In this document: positions 34,307 through 43,710 of the stretch, piece by piece | How the letters are laid out: the number at the start of each line of letters is the position of its first letter | Position numbering within the stretch: the first letter of the stretch is position 1 | Source of the DNA: Pseudomonas oryzicola | GTDB taxonomy: Bacteria; Pseudomonadota; Gammaproteobacteria; Pseudomonadales; Pseudomonadaceae | DNA length: 64,000 nucleotides | NCBI RefSeq assembly: GCF_014269185.2 | Contig: NZ_JABWRZ020000001.1 | Location: 2,815,001-2,879,000 of the forward strand | Direction of reading: 5' to 3' | Notes under the pieces: generated by a model | Seen by the model: the letters and a program-made list of their open reading frames with translations, nothing else | Told to the model about the DNA's origin: nothing | Database searches by the model: none | Program-made: the position numbers and the translations under genes

Positions 34307-34504
34307 ATGCGATTGCTCCCCCTGATAGCCCTGATGGGCGCCTTCACGCTGGTCGGCGGCTGTTTCGACCGCGACAAAGACCATCCGGCGAAAGATGCCG
34401 ACCAAAGCAAACCGTCCTTGCAGATGCAGCAACCCGGCGACAAACCTGCCTCTCAACCTGCGCCAGGCCCTGAGCCGATGCCCGGGCAGAAACCCAGCCA
34501 ATAA
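34307..34504 (+). CDS. Small lipoprotein (65 aa)
   Basis: A 65-residue protein with a signal peptide (MRLLPLIALMGAFTLVGGC) and a clear lipobox L-V-G-G-C. The mature part is short, charged, then rich in Pro, Gln and Lys (KPASQPAPGPEPMPGQKPSQ), so probably a disordered tether. The Asp after Cys+1 is Phe, hence outer-membrane retention is likely. AAAGGAG lies 9 bases before the ATG. It ends 21 bases before the iron-oxidase gene and may be the first gene of that operon. Confidence 0.75.
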   Translation: MRLLPLIALMGAFTLVGGCFDRDKDHPAKDADQSKPSLQMQQPGDKPASQPAPGPEPMPGQKPSQ

Positions 34505-34525
34505 CACGCGCACAAGGAACACGGC

Positions 34526-35860
34526 ATGACGGTCACCACCTGCAAGACCGCCGCGAGGGTACCAGCTTCGACAAATGGGCCAAGCCTGTACCAGCGTTAT
34601 CACGCGTTGCTGGGCGATGGCGATGCCGCCAGCGCCGCATGGTTGCACGAACAATTGGCTCAGGTGCAAGGCTTGCCGGACGATTTGCCTGCTGAGCTGG
34701 CGCAGCTGGAAGCCTGGAGCGCCCGGCATGCTGCCGAGGTCGCTGAAGCCTACGCCGCCTACCTGGCGCAACGCCGCCAGGGTAGCCCTCGGCGCTACTT
34801 CGCCAATCGCGCCCAGGCGTTGTGGTTCCTGCAGCAAGTCGCGCCCACCAAGGCGGTGGACGGTGCGTGGCTGCACGGCACCTTGCGCCATTGGCGTGAC
34901 CCACGCTATCACGGTTTGATCCGCACCTACCTGGAAGAACTGGGCGGTGGCGATCCGCGCTGCAACCACGTGCTGATCTATCAACGCCTGCTGAGCCGGC
35001 TGGGCTGTCTGGACTTGCCTGAACTGGATGACCAGCGCTACCTGCAAGGCGCCTTGCAACTGGCCTTGGGTCGCCATGCCGACGAGTTTCTGCCCGAGGT
35101 CATCGGCTACAACCTGGGCTATGAACAACCGCCACTGCACCTGCTGATTACCACCTACGAACTGGCAGAACTGGGCATCGATGGCCATTACTTCCAGCTG
35201 CACGTGACCATCGACAATGCCGCCAGCGGGCATGCGCACTTGTCCATCCAGGCGCTACGCCAGCTCTGTCCGGCGCGCGACCTGTGCACGTTCTACCAAC
35301 GTGTACGCCGGGGCTACCGCCTGAATGACCTGGCTGTCGATACCCCCAGCCTGATCAACAGTTTCGACCTGGAGGCCGAGCTGTTGATGGCGCTGGAGCA
35401 CAAGCGCCATTTCGGCCAGTTCATGCATTCCGATCATTGCCGCCTGCAGAAACGCACGGTCAATCAGTGGCTGGCCGAGCCAGGCGGCATGCCGGCGTTC
35501 CTCGAAGCCTTGCAAGCGCAGGGCTGGATCCGCCGGGGCGAGGCCCCCGCCAACAGCCGCTGGTGGGCCCTCATCGAAGGCCCCTCGGCGCCCATGTACG
35601 GCGTGTTCACCGCCTACGAGAAGCAGCTGTGGCACGACTGGATCGCAGCCGGCTGGCAGGCCGCTGGTGCGCGGGTGATGCCCGGCAGCTGGGAGGTGTC
35701 AATGCAGCAGCATGACGCACTGGCCCACACAGCGCCGCAAACCGACATCCAGACCTTGATCGACAGCATGGCCGGTAACCGTCACGCCACGCCGGAAGGG
35801 TTGCTGGCGACCCAGGGCTACCTGCGTGCCACCGGCCTGGCCCAGGAGGAACCTCGCTGA
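34526..35860 (+). CDS. Haem-oxygenase-like iron-containing redox enzyme
   Basis: A 444-residue protein. The central part (about 95-250) resembles the haem-oxygenase-like di-iron oxidase/iron-containing redox enzyme group (PF14518). Candidate metal residues are H117 (AWLHG), E191 and E200 (PEVIGYNLGYE), and H226-x3-D230 ... H236 (HYFQLHVTIDNAASGHAH). The family's usual H-x3-D-x2-H has wider spacing here, so ligand assignment is tentative. Family members carry out oxidations such as C-C cleavage, N-oxidation and desaturation in small-molecule pathways. The stop overlaps the methyltransferase start by one base (TGATG), and AAGGAA precedes its own ATG. Function unknown; the operon partners suggest a modification pathway. 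Confidence 0.75.
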   Translation: MTVTTCKTAARVPASTNGPSLYQRYHALLGDGDAASAAWLHEQLAQVQGLPDDLPAELAQLEAWSARHAAEVAEAYAAYLAQRRQGSPRRYFANRAQALWFLQQVAPTKAVDGAWLHGTLRHWRDPRYHGLIRTYLEELGGGDPRCNHVLIYQRLLSRLGCLDLPELDDQRYLQGALQLALGRHADEFLPEVIGYNLGYEQPPLHLLITTYELAELGIDGHYFQLHVTIDNAASGHAHLSIQALRQLCPARDLCTFYQRVRRGYRLNDLAVDTPSLINSFDLEAELLMALEHKRHFGQFMHSDHCRLQKRTVNQWLAEPGGMPAFLEALQAQGWIRRGEAPANSRWWALIEGPSAPMYGVFTAYEKQLWHDWIAAGWQAAGARVMPGSWEVSMQQHDALAHTAPQTDIQTLIDSMAGNRHATPEGLLATQGYLRATGLAQEEPR

Positions 35861-36813
35861 TGCAGCTTGCCCCCCAACAGATCCAGGCTGACCAGGCGTT
35901 GCTGCAATTGGGCAAGCGCCTGCGTGCCGACGGCTACCGCTTCACCTGTGTCACACCGGCCACCCACGCCCGGGTCAACGCCCGCCCTGGGGCCGAACGG
36001 GCCAGGACATTGCGCGATGTGTTCGGCTGGAGCCGCCCGTTTCCCCCATCGCTGGTTTCCGCCGACGAGCTGGACCAGCTACGCCAGGCGCAGGTGCTGG
36101 CGACGCGTGGTGAGTGGCTGGTGAGCACGGTGCGCTGGTCCACCCTCGAGGACTTGCTGCTGGTGCACTCGGCTTACCCCACCGAGGCCAACGACGCGGT
36201 GTTCTTCGGCCCGGACAGCTACCGATTCGCCCAGGTGATCCATGAGCATCTGCAACGCACCCCGAAGCGCATCGAGCATGCCGTCGACATTGGCTGCGGC
36301 AGCGGTGTCGGCGCCTTGGTGGTGGCCCAGGCGGTACCGCACGCCCAGGTCACCGCCGTGGACATCAACCCGCTCGCGCTGCGCTACACCGCGATCAATG
36401 CGGCACTGGCGGGCCTGAGCAATGTCTCGGTGGAGCCAAGTGACCTGCTGGGCGGCATTACCGGCCTGTTCGACCTGATCATCGCCAATCCGCCTTATAT
36501 GCTCGATGTGAAGGAGCGCACCTATCGTCACGGTGGCGGGCCACTGGGTGCCGAGCTGTCCGTGCGCATCGTTGAACAGGCATGCGAGCGGCTTGGTCCT
36601 GGGGGCTCACTGCTACTGTATACCGGCGTGGCGATCGTCGACGGTCGGGATGCCTTGCTTGAAGCCATCCGCCTGCGCTTGGCGGGGCCTGAATGGTCGT
36701 GGGTCTATCGCGAAGTTGACCCGGACGTGTTCGGCGAGCAGCTGGACGAGCGCGGTTACGAACAGGTCGAGCGTATCGCCGCAGTTGCGCTTACTGTCAC
36801 CCGTAACGGCTGA
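35860..36813 (+). CDS. Class I SAM-dependent methyltransferase (PrmC/HemK-like motif NPPY)
   Basis: A 317-residue methyltransferase. Motif I is VDIGCGSGVGA (residues 142-152), motif II VDIN at 167-170, and motif IV is NPPY at 210-213. NPPY is the signature of N-methyltransferases acting on planar amide or amine nitrogens such as PrmC and adenine methylases. The N-terminal ~110 residues form a separate domain. The ATG overlaps the oxidase stop (TGATG) and has AGGAGG within the upstream gene, so coupling is strong. A downstream MTA/SAH-type nucleosidase in the same operon could remove the by-product. Substrate unknown. Confidence 0.85.
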   Translation: MQLAPQQIQADQALLQLGKRLRADGYRFTCVTPATHARVNARPGAERARTLRDVFGWSRPFPPSLVSADELDQLRQAQVLATRGEWLVSTVRWSTLEDLLLVHSAYPTEANDAVFFGPDSYRFAQVIHEHLQRTPKRIEHAVDIGCGSGVGALVVAQAVPHAQVTAVDINPLALRYTAINAALAGLSNVSVEPSDLLGGITGLFDLIIANPPYMLDVKERTYRHGGGPLGAELSVRIVEQACERLGPGGSLLLYTGVAIVDGRDALLEAIRLRLAGPEWSWVYREVDPDVFGEQLDERGYEQVERIAAVALTVTRNG

Positions 36814-36819
36814 ACCGCC

Positions 36820-38028
36820 ATGCCATCGCCTTGCACCTTCGGCATTGAAGAGGAGTACCTGCTGGTCGACCTTGCCACAGGCCGTGTTCCGATCGCACCT
36901 TCGCCGGGGGTAGCCAGGCGCTGCCGGGAGGTGCTGGGCGAGCGATTTGCCCAGGAAATGTTCCGTAGCCAGATCGAAGTGGTGTCCCCCATATTCGACA
37001 ATTCTCACCAGGCACGGGAATTCTTTGCCCAGAGCCGGCAGCGTCTTGGCCAGGCCCTGGCCCAGGAAGGCATGGGCCTATATGGCGCAGCCAGCCACCC
37101 GTTTGCCCCGTGGAAGAAGCAGAAACCGGCTACAGCGGCGCATTACCGGCAATTGTTCGATGACTACCAGCACGTGGCGCGACGCAGCCTGGTCAATGGC
37201 CTGCATGTGCATGTCGGCGTGCCGACGGGTTGTGACCGGATGCAGTTGATCAACCGCCTGGTACCGTGGCTTCCCCTGCTGCTGGTACTGAGCACCTCGT
37301 CGCCCTTGTGGAGCGGCCAGCACACCGGCTACCTGAGCTATCGCCGGGTGATCTGTGGCGAGTGGCCGCACATGGGCTTGCCCGAGCCTTTGCCTGACTG
37401 GTCCGCCTACGAGCGCTACCGGGCCTTGCTGCAGCGTACCGGGTCGCTGGCCAAGGACGGTGACTTCTGGTGGGCCGTTCGCCCGTCGCGGCGCTACCCG
37501 ACCGTTGAACTGCGCATTTGCGATGCGTGCCCGGACCTGGAAGATGCTCTGTGTATCGCCGCTTTGTTCAGGCATATCGTCGAGCATTGCGTGCGCTGGG
37601 GGCACGCCCCCGAACCACTGACCCGCGAGCTGCGCTGGGTCGCGCAAGAAAATTACTGGCGCGCCATGCGCCACGGCCGCCACGGCACCTTCATCGGCCC
37701 ACAGCAGCAACAGAGCGTTTCCGCCCGCGGCTGGCTGGCACAGTTGCACGCTGCCTTCCCTGTCGACACGGCCGATGCCGAGCGCGCATTGCTGCAGGCG
37801 CAACGGATCCTGGAGCAGGGCACCAGTGCGGACCGCCAGCTGGCCTGCTTCGAGCGGGCCCGGGCCAGTGGCAGGACGACGCCGCAAGCGCTGCGCATGG
37901 TCGTGGACCAGGTGCTGGAGGAGGGCGGCAAATATCCTCTTCACCCCCCCCATGGCACTTGCAATCACGCAGGGTTGAACGACAATGGCGGCGCCATTTG
38001 CCAGCCATCCGGACACTCCGCACGATGA
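36820..38028 (+). CDS. GCS2-type carboxylate-amine ligase (YbdK family)
   Basis: A 402-residue ATP-dependent ligase of the glutamate-cysteine ligase 2 family (PF04107). The N-terminal GIEEEYLLVD (about 8-17), the central NGLHVHVGV and the later ELRICDACP are characteristic. E. coli YbdK has weak glutamate-cysteine ligase activity, but most members probably join other carboxylates and amines. The final ~30 residues extend past the normal family length and look unstructured. It follows the methyltransferase by 6 bases and overlaps the nucleosidase start (ATGA). No strong ribosome site is seen, so it may depend on coupling. Confidence 0.87.
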   Translation: MPSPCTFGIEEEYLLVDLATGRVPIAPSPGVARRCREVLGERFAQEMFRSQIEVVSPIFDNSHQAREFFAQSRQRLGQALAQEGMGLYGAASHPFAPWKKQKPATAAHYRQLFDDYQHVARRSLVNGLHVHVGVPTGCDRMQLINRLVPWLPLLLVLSTSSPLWSGQHTGYLSYRRVICGEWPHMGLPEPLPDWSAYERYRALLQRTGSLAKDGDFWWAVRPSRRYPTVELRICDACPDLEDALCIAALFRHIVEHCVRWGHAPEPLTRELRWVAQENYWRAMRHGRHGTFIGPQQQQSVSARGWLAQLHAAFPVDTADAERALLQAQRILEQGTSADRQLACFERARASGRTTPQALRMVVDQVLEEGGKYPLHPPHGTCNHAGLNDNGGAICQPSGHSAR

Positions 38029-38612
38029 TCTTGACCCAGCAATTCCCTGATATTTCCCTGGTTGACACCTTGTTCGTCTTCGCCCTCGAGGCCGAGGCGG
38101 GAAGCGTGTTCGCCGGGATGAACAGCGTGTTCACCGGCATCGGCAAGGTCAATGCCGCCATTGCCCTGACGCGAGCCATCGCCGCCAACAAGCCCAGGCT
38201 GATCGTCAACCTGGGGTCGGCTGGCAGCCTGCGTCATGGCAAGGGCGAAGTGGTGTGCTGCACCCGCTTCGTGCAACGTGACATGGACGTGACCCCGCTG
38301 GGCTTCGCCCGTTACGAAACGCCGCTGTCGGATATCCCGGTGCTGCTAGAGCACGGCGTGGAGATCCCGGGCCTGCCCGTGGAAACCTGCGGCAGCGGCG
38401 ACAGCTTCGAGATCAACCACGGCGACGCGCCGTACGACGTGGTCGATATGGAGGCCTATGTGCTGGCCTTGATCGCGCGCAGCGAGGGCATTCCCTTCGT
38501 CTGCCTGAAATACATCTCCGACGATGCCGGCAGCGATGCGGCCGGAGACTGGGCGGTGCAGGTGCACCTGGCGGCAGAGGCATTCAAGCGGGTGCTGTTC
38601 AGCCAGGCGTGA
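38025..38612 (+). CDS. MTA/SAH-type nucleosidase (phosphorylase superfamily)
   Basis: A 195-residue member of the purine-nucleoside phosphorylase/nucleosidase fold. It shows the N-terminal FALEAE, the glycine-rich LGSAGSL, VDMEAYV (the 2'-hydroxyl-binding Glu) and ISDDAG with the catalytic Asp, all features of MTA/SAH nucleosidases. It is shorter than E. coli MTAN (232). The ATG overlaps the ligase stop by four bases. In this operon it may cleave S-adenosylhomocysteine or methylthioadenosine. An alternative is a nucleosidase acting on the pathway's own intermediate. Confidence 0.82.
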   Translation: MILTQQFPDISLVDTLFVFALEAEAGSVFAGMNSVFTGIGKVNAAIALTRAIAANKPRLIVNLGSAGSLRHGKGEVVCCTRFVQRDMDVTPLGFARYETPLSDIPVLLEHGVEIPGLPVETCGSGDSFEINHGDAPYDVVDMEAYVLALIARSEGIPFVCLKYISDDAGSDAAGDWAVQVHLAAEAFKRVLFSQA

Positions 38613-38724
38613 CCGCTGGTCGGCGCTGGCGCCAGGTTGAGCAAACCATCGACCTGGGGTTGTCCTCGAAACCGGTATCGGCCCTTGCACGGGCCAGCCC
38701 GGTTTCAGCAGAGGAGTGGCCCCC

Positions 38725-39630
38725 ATGCCCAACAAACCCCACGACCAGTTCAGCATGCAGAACCCGCTGACCCAGTACCCGCACCCACCGTTCCCCGCCC
38801 AGGGCCAACCTGCGCCGGGCCTGGACGTCAACATGCAGCCCAAGCCCGACCACGGCGAGGCCACCTACAAGGGGTTCGGCCGCCTGGCCGGGCGCAAGGC
38901 GCTGATTACCGGCGCCGATTCGGGCATCGGCCGTGCAGTTGCCATTGCCTTTGCTCGCGAGGGGGCCGACATTGCGCTGAACTACATGCCCATCGAACAA
39001 CCCGATGCCCGCGAAGTGATCAAGCTGATCGAAGCCGAAGGCCGCAAGGTGGTTGCGATTGCCGGCGACCTGAAGGACGAGCAGTTCTGCAAGGCGCTGG
39101 TCGAGCAGGCCCACGAACAGCTCGGCGGGCTGGACATCCTGGTCAACGTCGCCGGCAAGCAGGAGGCGCGCAAGGACATCAGCCAGATCACCCACGAGCA
39201 ATTCGACCACACCCTGAAAACCAACGTCTACGCGCTGTTCTGGCTGTGCCAGGCCGCGGTGCCGCTGATGCCGGCGGGCGCGACCATCATCAACACCGCC
39301 TCGATCCAGTCCTACCAGCCCTCGGCCACCTTGCTCGACTATGCCACCACCAAGGCCGCCATCGTCGCCTTCACCAAGGCCTTGGCCAAGCAGGTGATCG
39401 AACGCGGCATCCGGGTCAATGCCGTGGCCCCGGGGCCGATCTGGACCGTGCTGCAGCCCAGCGGCGGCCAGCCTCCGGAGAAAATCCCCGAATTCGGCGC
39501 ACAAACGCCAATGAAGCGCCCCGGCCAGCCGGCCGAATGCGCGCCGGTTTACGTCCTGCTGGCCAGCCAGGAGTCCAGCTACATCACCGGCGAGGTGTTC
39601 GGCGTGACCGGCGGCAATCCGTTGCCATAG
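38725..39630 (+). CDS. Short-chain dehydrogenase with N-terminal extension (YghA/YhdF-like)
   Basis: A 301-residue SDR. A Pro/Gln-rich extension of about 45 residues precedes the Rossmann core. NAD(P) motif [12 protein letters not shown], catalytic Ser (NTASIQ) and Y-x3-K (DYATTKAA) are in place. This extended SDR type is frequent in stress regulons and sporulation-like gene sets. The ATG at 38725 has GAGGAG 8 bases upstream; a GTG three codons earlier lies on that site. It precedes ku by 72 bases. Substrate unknown. Confidence 0.88.
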   Translation: MPNKPHDQFSMQNPLTQYPHPPFPAQGQPAPGLDVNMQPKPDHGEATYKGFGRLAGRKALITGADSGIGRAVAIAFAREGADIALNYMPIEQPDAREVIKLIEAEGRKVVAIAGDLKDEQFCKALVEQAHEQLGGLDILVNVAGKQEARKDISQITHEQFDHTLKTNVYALFWLCQAAVPLMPAGATIINTASIQSYQPSATLLDYATTKAAIVAFTKALAKQVIERGIRVNAVAPGPIWTVLQPSGGQPPEKIPEFGAQTPMKRPGQPAECAPVYVLLASQESSYITGEVFGVTGGNPLP

Positions 39631-39702
39631 GGCTGGCCGGCTAAACCTTCGCGGCCTGGTGCAGTCACTTGTGGTATCGGCAGGCAACCTGGGGGCAGAT
39701 CC

Positions 39703-40563
39703 ATGGCAAGGGCAATCTGGAAAGGCGCCATCAGTTTTGGCCTCGTGCACATCCCTGTGGCCCTCAATACCGCGGTGCGCACCGAGCGCGTCGACTTCGA
39801 CTGGCTCGACAAGCGCAGCATGGAACCGGTGGGCTACAAGCGGGTGAACAAGGTGACCGGCAAGGACATCGACAAGGAAAATATCGTCAAAGGGGTCGAG
39901 TACGAAAAAGGCCGTTATGTGGTGATCAGCGAAGAAGAGATCCGCAAGGCACGCCCCGAGGCGACCCAGACCATCGACATCTTTTCCTTCGTCGACGCCG
40001 GCGATATCCCTCTGCAGCATTTCGACACGCCGTACTACCTCAGCCCCGACCGGCGTGGTGGCAAGGTGTATGCGCTGCTGCGCGAAACCCTGGCCAGCAC
40101 CGGCAAGGTGGCGCTGGCCACGGTGGTGCTGCACACCCGCCAGCATCTGGCGTTGCTGAGGCCGCTGGAAGAGGCGCTGGTGATGATTACCCTGCGCTGG
40201 CCGGAAGAGGTGCGTGGCCTGGAAACGCTGGAGCTGGACAGCAGCGTCACCGAAGCCAAGGTGGACAAGCGCGAACTGGACATGGCCAAACGGCTGGTCG
40301 AGGACATGAGCGGCGCCTGGTCGCCCGACGACTATCATGACGCCTTCCGCCAGACCATTCTCGACCTGGTGGAAGAAAAGGCCAGCAAAGGCAAGATCGA
40401 AATGGTGGAAACAGGCGAGGCAAGCGCAACCGAAAAAGGCGCGGACATCATCGACCTTACCGAACTGCTCAAGCGCAGCCTTGGCGGCAAGGGCGGGGCG
40501 GCAGGCAAGAAGAAGCCAGCGCCAGAGAAGAAGCCTGCCAAGCGTACGCGCAAGGCCTCCTGA
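39703..40563 (+). CDS. ku: Ku, DNA end-binding protein of NHEJ
   Basis: A 286-residue bacterial Ku homodimer subunit. It begins ARAIWKGAISFGLVHIPV, the family hallmark, continues with the DNA-encircling core to about residue 255, and ends in a Lys/Ala-rich tail (KKKPAPEKKPAKRTRKAS) that binds DNA or LigD. It holds broken ends and recruits LigD, encoded convergently 36 bases away. Such Ku/LigD pairs act mainly in stationary phase in pseudomonads. Start at the ATG, with only a weak GGGGGCAG upstream. Confidence 0.97.
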   Translation: MARAIWKGAISFGLVHIPVALNTAVRTERVDFDWLDKRSMEPVGYKRVNKVTGKDIDKENIVKGVEYEKGRYVVISEEEIRKARPEATQTIDIFSFVDAGDIPLQHFDTPYYLSPDRRGGKVYALLRETLASTGKVALATVVLHTRQHLALLRPLEEALVMITLRWPEEVRGLETLELDSSVTEAKVDKRELDMAKRLVEDMSGAWSPDDYHDAFRQTILDLVEEKASKGKIEMVETGEASATEKGADIIDLTELLKRSLGGKGGAAGKKKPAPEKKPAKRTRKAS

Positions 40564-40573
40564 CGTCCTTCAT

Positions 40574-40592
40574 GCCCGCGCAAGCTGCGGGC
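40574..40592. terminator. Possible bidirectional hairpin between ku and ligD
   Basis: GCCCGC (40574-40579) and GCGGGC (40587-40592) form a 6-bp stem in the 36-base gap between the two convergent stops. No clear T-run. Likely a weak shared terminator. Confidence 0.45.
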
Positions 40593-40599
40593 CAGCCCC

Positions 40600-43095
40600 T
40601 TACTGGCCCAGCAGCTTGCGCATGCGCGCGGTGATGGACTGACGTACCTTGCCCATGTCTGCCCAGGGGTCGTCGATTTCTGCCAGGCGCTCACGCAGGT
40701 TATCGATGTTCCACTGGTTGGCGCCCTTCAGCTGGGTAAGTTCTTCACGCCAGATCGGTACCGAAACCGGCAAACCTTCGCGTGCCCGCAGCGAATAGGC
40801 GCAGGCAGTGGTGGCGCCCTTGCCGTTACGCAGGTAGTCGATGAAGATGCGGCCCACGCGGTTTTTCGGCCCGGACACGGCGCTCAGGCGCTCCGGGAAC
40901 AGCCTGGCCAGGTAATTGACGATGGCGTGGCTGAAGTCTTTCACCTCGTCCCAACCGGCTTTGCGCGTCAGCGGCACGACCACATGGATACCTTTGCCGC
41001 CGCTGGTCTTCAGAAACACCTTCAGGCCCAGCTCGTCGAGCAGGGTCAGGGTCAGCTGGGTAGCCTCCAGCATGGCTTTCCAGGGCAGGGCGGGGTCCGG
41101 GTCGAGATCGAGGACGAAGCGGTCGGGCTTGTCGAAGTCCTTGTCGGTGCCGTTCCAGGTGTGCAGTTCGAGCATGTTCATCTGCACCGCGCCCAGCAGG
41201 GTGTCGGGGCGATTGATGATCATCGCCGCCTGACCCGCCTCGGCTTTGTCGTAGCTGAGCACGTTGGGGATGTGCAACTGGCCTGCGTTTTTCTGGAAGA
41301 ACAGCTCGCCCGCCAACCCGTCGGGGGCGCGCACCAAGGCCACCGGGCGGTCCTTGAGCTGCGGCAGGATCCACCGGCTGACCTCGGCGTAGTACTCCGC
41401 CACGTCGCGCTTGGTGGCGCCACTGCTGGCGTCGATCACACGATCCGGGTGGGTCAGGCGCAAGTCACCGAAATGTTCCACGGCCTTGGCTGGCTTGGGT
41501 TTGGGTAGGCTCTTGCCGGGCATGGCGCGCTCCAGGTCGATGGCGGTGGCAGGTTTGTCATCACGCAGGCCGTGAAATACCGAATGGCGCACGATCCCTT
41601 CGCGGGTCATCTGCGCATAGGCCACTTCGGCCAGCAACTGTGGCTTCAACCAATGGACACCCCGGGCCTCTGCGCCGCTAGGCGGCCTGGCCAGGGCGGG
41701 CCTGGCGATTTCGAGCGGTTTGAGCCGCGCATGGATGCTGTCCAGCGTGGTGCTGCTGAAGCCGGTGCCGACCTTGCCGGCATAACGCAACTCACCACTG
41801 TCGTTGTCATGCAATGCCAGCAGCAGGGCACCGAAGCCGTTGCGGCTGCCTTTCGGCTCGGTAAAGCCGACGATCACGAATTCCTGGCGTTTCTTGCACT
41901 TGAGCTTGATCCAGTCGGCACTGCGCCGCCCGACATAAGAGCTGTCCACGCGTTTGCCGATCAAACCCTCCAGGTCCAGGCGGCAGGCACTGTCGAGTAA
42001 CGACTCCACCGGCTGGTCGAAGTCGGCAGAAAACACCAGGTTGTCGGCGTCATTGGCTTCGAGCAGCTGGCGCAGCGTTTCGCGACGGGCTTGCAGCGGC
42101 ACCTGGCGCAGGTCACGGCCGCCGAGAAAGGGCAAGTCGAACAGGTAATAGGTGATCTGTTCGTCGTGATCGGTGTCGAACGCATTCTGCAGCGCCTGGA
42201 AGTCCGCCACCCCCTGCTCGTTGTTCACCACCATCTCCCCATCCAGCCAGGCCGAATCGACCCCAAGCTGGCGCAGGGCCGCCACCTGGCGCGGCATTTT
42301 CGCGCTCCAGTCATGGCCGTTGCGGGTGAACAGGCGGATGTCATCGCCGTCGATGCGCGCCAGGATGCGGTAGCCGTCGAATTTCACTTCGTAGCGCCAG
42401 TCACCCGCCGGTGGCGAGTCGACCAGCGTGGCCAGCTGCGGCTGCAACAACTCTGGCAGCGGCGCAGCTTTGCCAGTGGCCGAGCGTTTGCCGGCTGCAG
42501 GCTTGGCCTTGGCCGGCTTGCCGCTGCTGCGCTTGGGCAGCAGGGTACGGTCGCTGAGCACGCTATCCGGCTGCGCGTCGACGATGCTGTACTCACTTTC
42601 GCTGCGCGCCTGGCTGTCGTGGGACTTGACCAGCATCCACTGTTCCTTCTTGCCGGCCATGTGGGTGCGGAAGAGGTTCCATACGCCACTGAGCTTTTCA
42701 CCCTGCAGGCGGAAACGCAGCTTGCCTTTGGCGTAGGCTTCGCGGGCATCCCCCTCCGGCTCCCAGATGCCGCGGTCCCAGACAATCACGTCACCGGCAC
42801 CATAGTGCCCTTCAGGAATGTGGCCTTCGAAGTCGGCATAGTCCAGCGGGTGGTCTTCGACGTGTACGGCCAGGCGGCGCACCTTGGGGTCGAGCGATGG
42901 GCCTTTCGGGATGGCCCAGCTTTTCAGCGTGCCGTCCAGTTCCAGGCGGAAATCGTAATGCAGGTGGCTGGCATCGTGCTTCTGGATGCAGAACTGCAGG
43001 GCGTGGGCGCGCCGGGTGCGCTTTGGCTTGCCACTGGGTTCGGGCGTGGCGTTGAAATCGCGTTTGCGTGCGTATTCCTCGAGGGGCTTGGCCAT
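40600..43095 (-). CDS. ligD: LigD, multifunctional NHEJ DNA ligase
   Basis: An 831-residue ligase with three activities, in the order phosphoesterase-ligase-polymerase as in P. aeruginosa. The 3'-phosphoesterase domain (about 30-190) shows H40, H44 and H46 (KHDASHLHYDFRLE). An Ala/Lys/Pro linker (about 190-212) follows. The ATP-dependent ligase domain has nucleophile K238 (EVKFDGYR) and ends with an OB fold. The C-terminal primase-like polymerase (about 545-831) has the DLDPD metal motif. It processes, fills and seals ends held by Ku. It is convergent with ku, so the two are controlled separately. Confidence 0.97.
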   Translation of the reverse strand: MAKPLEEYARKRDFNATPEPSGKPKRTRRAHALQFCIQKHDASHLHYDFRLELDGTLKSWAIPKGPSLDPKVRRLAVHVEDHPLDYADFEGHIPEGHYGAGDVIVWDRGIWEPEGDAREAYAKGKLRFRLQGEKLSGVWNLFRTHMAGKKEQWMLVKSHDSQARSESEYSIVDAQPDSVLSDRTLLPKRSSGKPAKAKPAAGKRSATGKAAPLPELLQPQLATLVDSPPAGDWRYEVKFDGYRILARIDGDDIRLFTRNGHDWSAKMPRQVAALRQLGVDSAWLDGEMVVNNEQGVADFQALQNAFDTDHDEQITYYLFDLPFLGGRDLRQVPLQARRETLRQLLEANDADNLVFSADFDQPVESLLDSACRLDLEGLIGKRVDSSYVGRRSADWIKLKCKKRQEFVIVGFTEPKGSRNGFGALLLALHDNDSGELRYAGKVGTGFSSTTLDSIHARLKPLEIARPALARPPSGAEARGVHWLKPQLLAEVAYAQMTREGIVRHSVFHGLRDDKPATAIDLERAMPGKSLPKPKPAKAVEHFGDLRLTHPDRVIDASSGATKRDVAEYYAEVSRWILPQLKDRPVALVRAPDGLAGELFFQKNAGQLHIPNVLSYDKAEAGQAAMIINRPDTLLGAVQMNMLELHTWNGTDKDFDKPDRFVLDLDPDPALPWKAMLEATQLTLTLLDELGLKVFLKTSGGKGIHVVVPLTRKAGWDEVKDFSHAIVNYLARLFPERLSAVSGPKNRVGRIFIDYLRNGKGATTACAYSLRAREGLPVSVPIWREELTQLKGANQWNIDNLRERLAEIDDPWADMGKVRQSITARMRKLLGQ

Positions 43096-43245
43096 GGCAG
43101 GCTCCGGGCGATTCGCTGTCTTATCGTTGGGAGACAGCTGAAGCAGGGGAGTTCAAAAAAAGCCGCTGCAGGCGCGCAAGAAACTCTGAATCTTCCGGCG
43201 CTTGGCGTAGTCGACCGTGAGTAAGCCAACGGAGGAAGACAATCG

Positions 43246-43710
43246 ATGTCCAGACCTGATGATCCCAAACCCTACACGCCGACCGAAATCGACGATACCG
43301 AAGACCGCATGGGCAGTGTGCTCGAGCTGGACTTCAGTGATCGCCTCGACGATCGCGAGGGGCGGGCGGGTGATGAGCGGCCGCCGCAGGAAGTCGCCCA
43401 GGAGTTCCCGGCCCGCCGCGTTGCGCAAAGTGGCATGACCGGTGGCGAGACGCTGAGCGACAGCTTGCACGAAGACAACGTGACTTACGACGACCTCAGC
43501 CCGGACACCCTGCTGGACGAATCCGGGGCGCGTGACCCGCACGAGCCAGGCCATGGCGGCCCGGCCGACAAGTCCCTGCGCCGCGTTGACGCCGGGGAGA
43601 TTGGCGGCGGCATCGGGCTCGATGAAGCCGAGCTGGCCCGCTCCGCGCCGCTGGATGGCCAGCCGTGGAGTGATGATGTAATCGACGAAGACGAGGAGGG
43701 CAAGCCATGA
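43246..43710 (+). CDS. Acidic, probably disordered stress-island protein (154 aa)
   Basis: A 154-residue, strongly acidic protein (Asp/Glu rich, few aromatics). Conserved-looking blocks are YTPTEIDDTEDRMGSVLELD, SGMTGGETLSD and YDDLSPDTLLDESGARDPHE. No signal peptide or catalytic motif is seen. I recognise it only as a conserved Pseudomonas protein of unknown function that travels with ligD and a metallothionein. GGAGG lies 10 bases before the ATG. Its stop overlaps the metallothionein start (ATGA), so the two are made together. Confidence 0.75.
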   Translation: MSRPDDPKPYTPTEIDDTEDRMGSVLELDFSDRLDDREGRAGDERPPQEVAQEFPARRVAQSGMTGGETLSDSLHEDNVTYDDLSPDTLLDESGARDPHEPGHGGPADKSLRRVDAGEIGGGIGLDEAELARSAPLDGQPWSDDVIDEDEEGKP

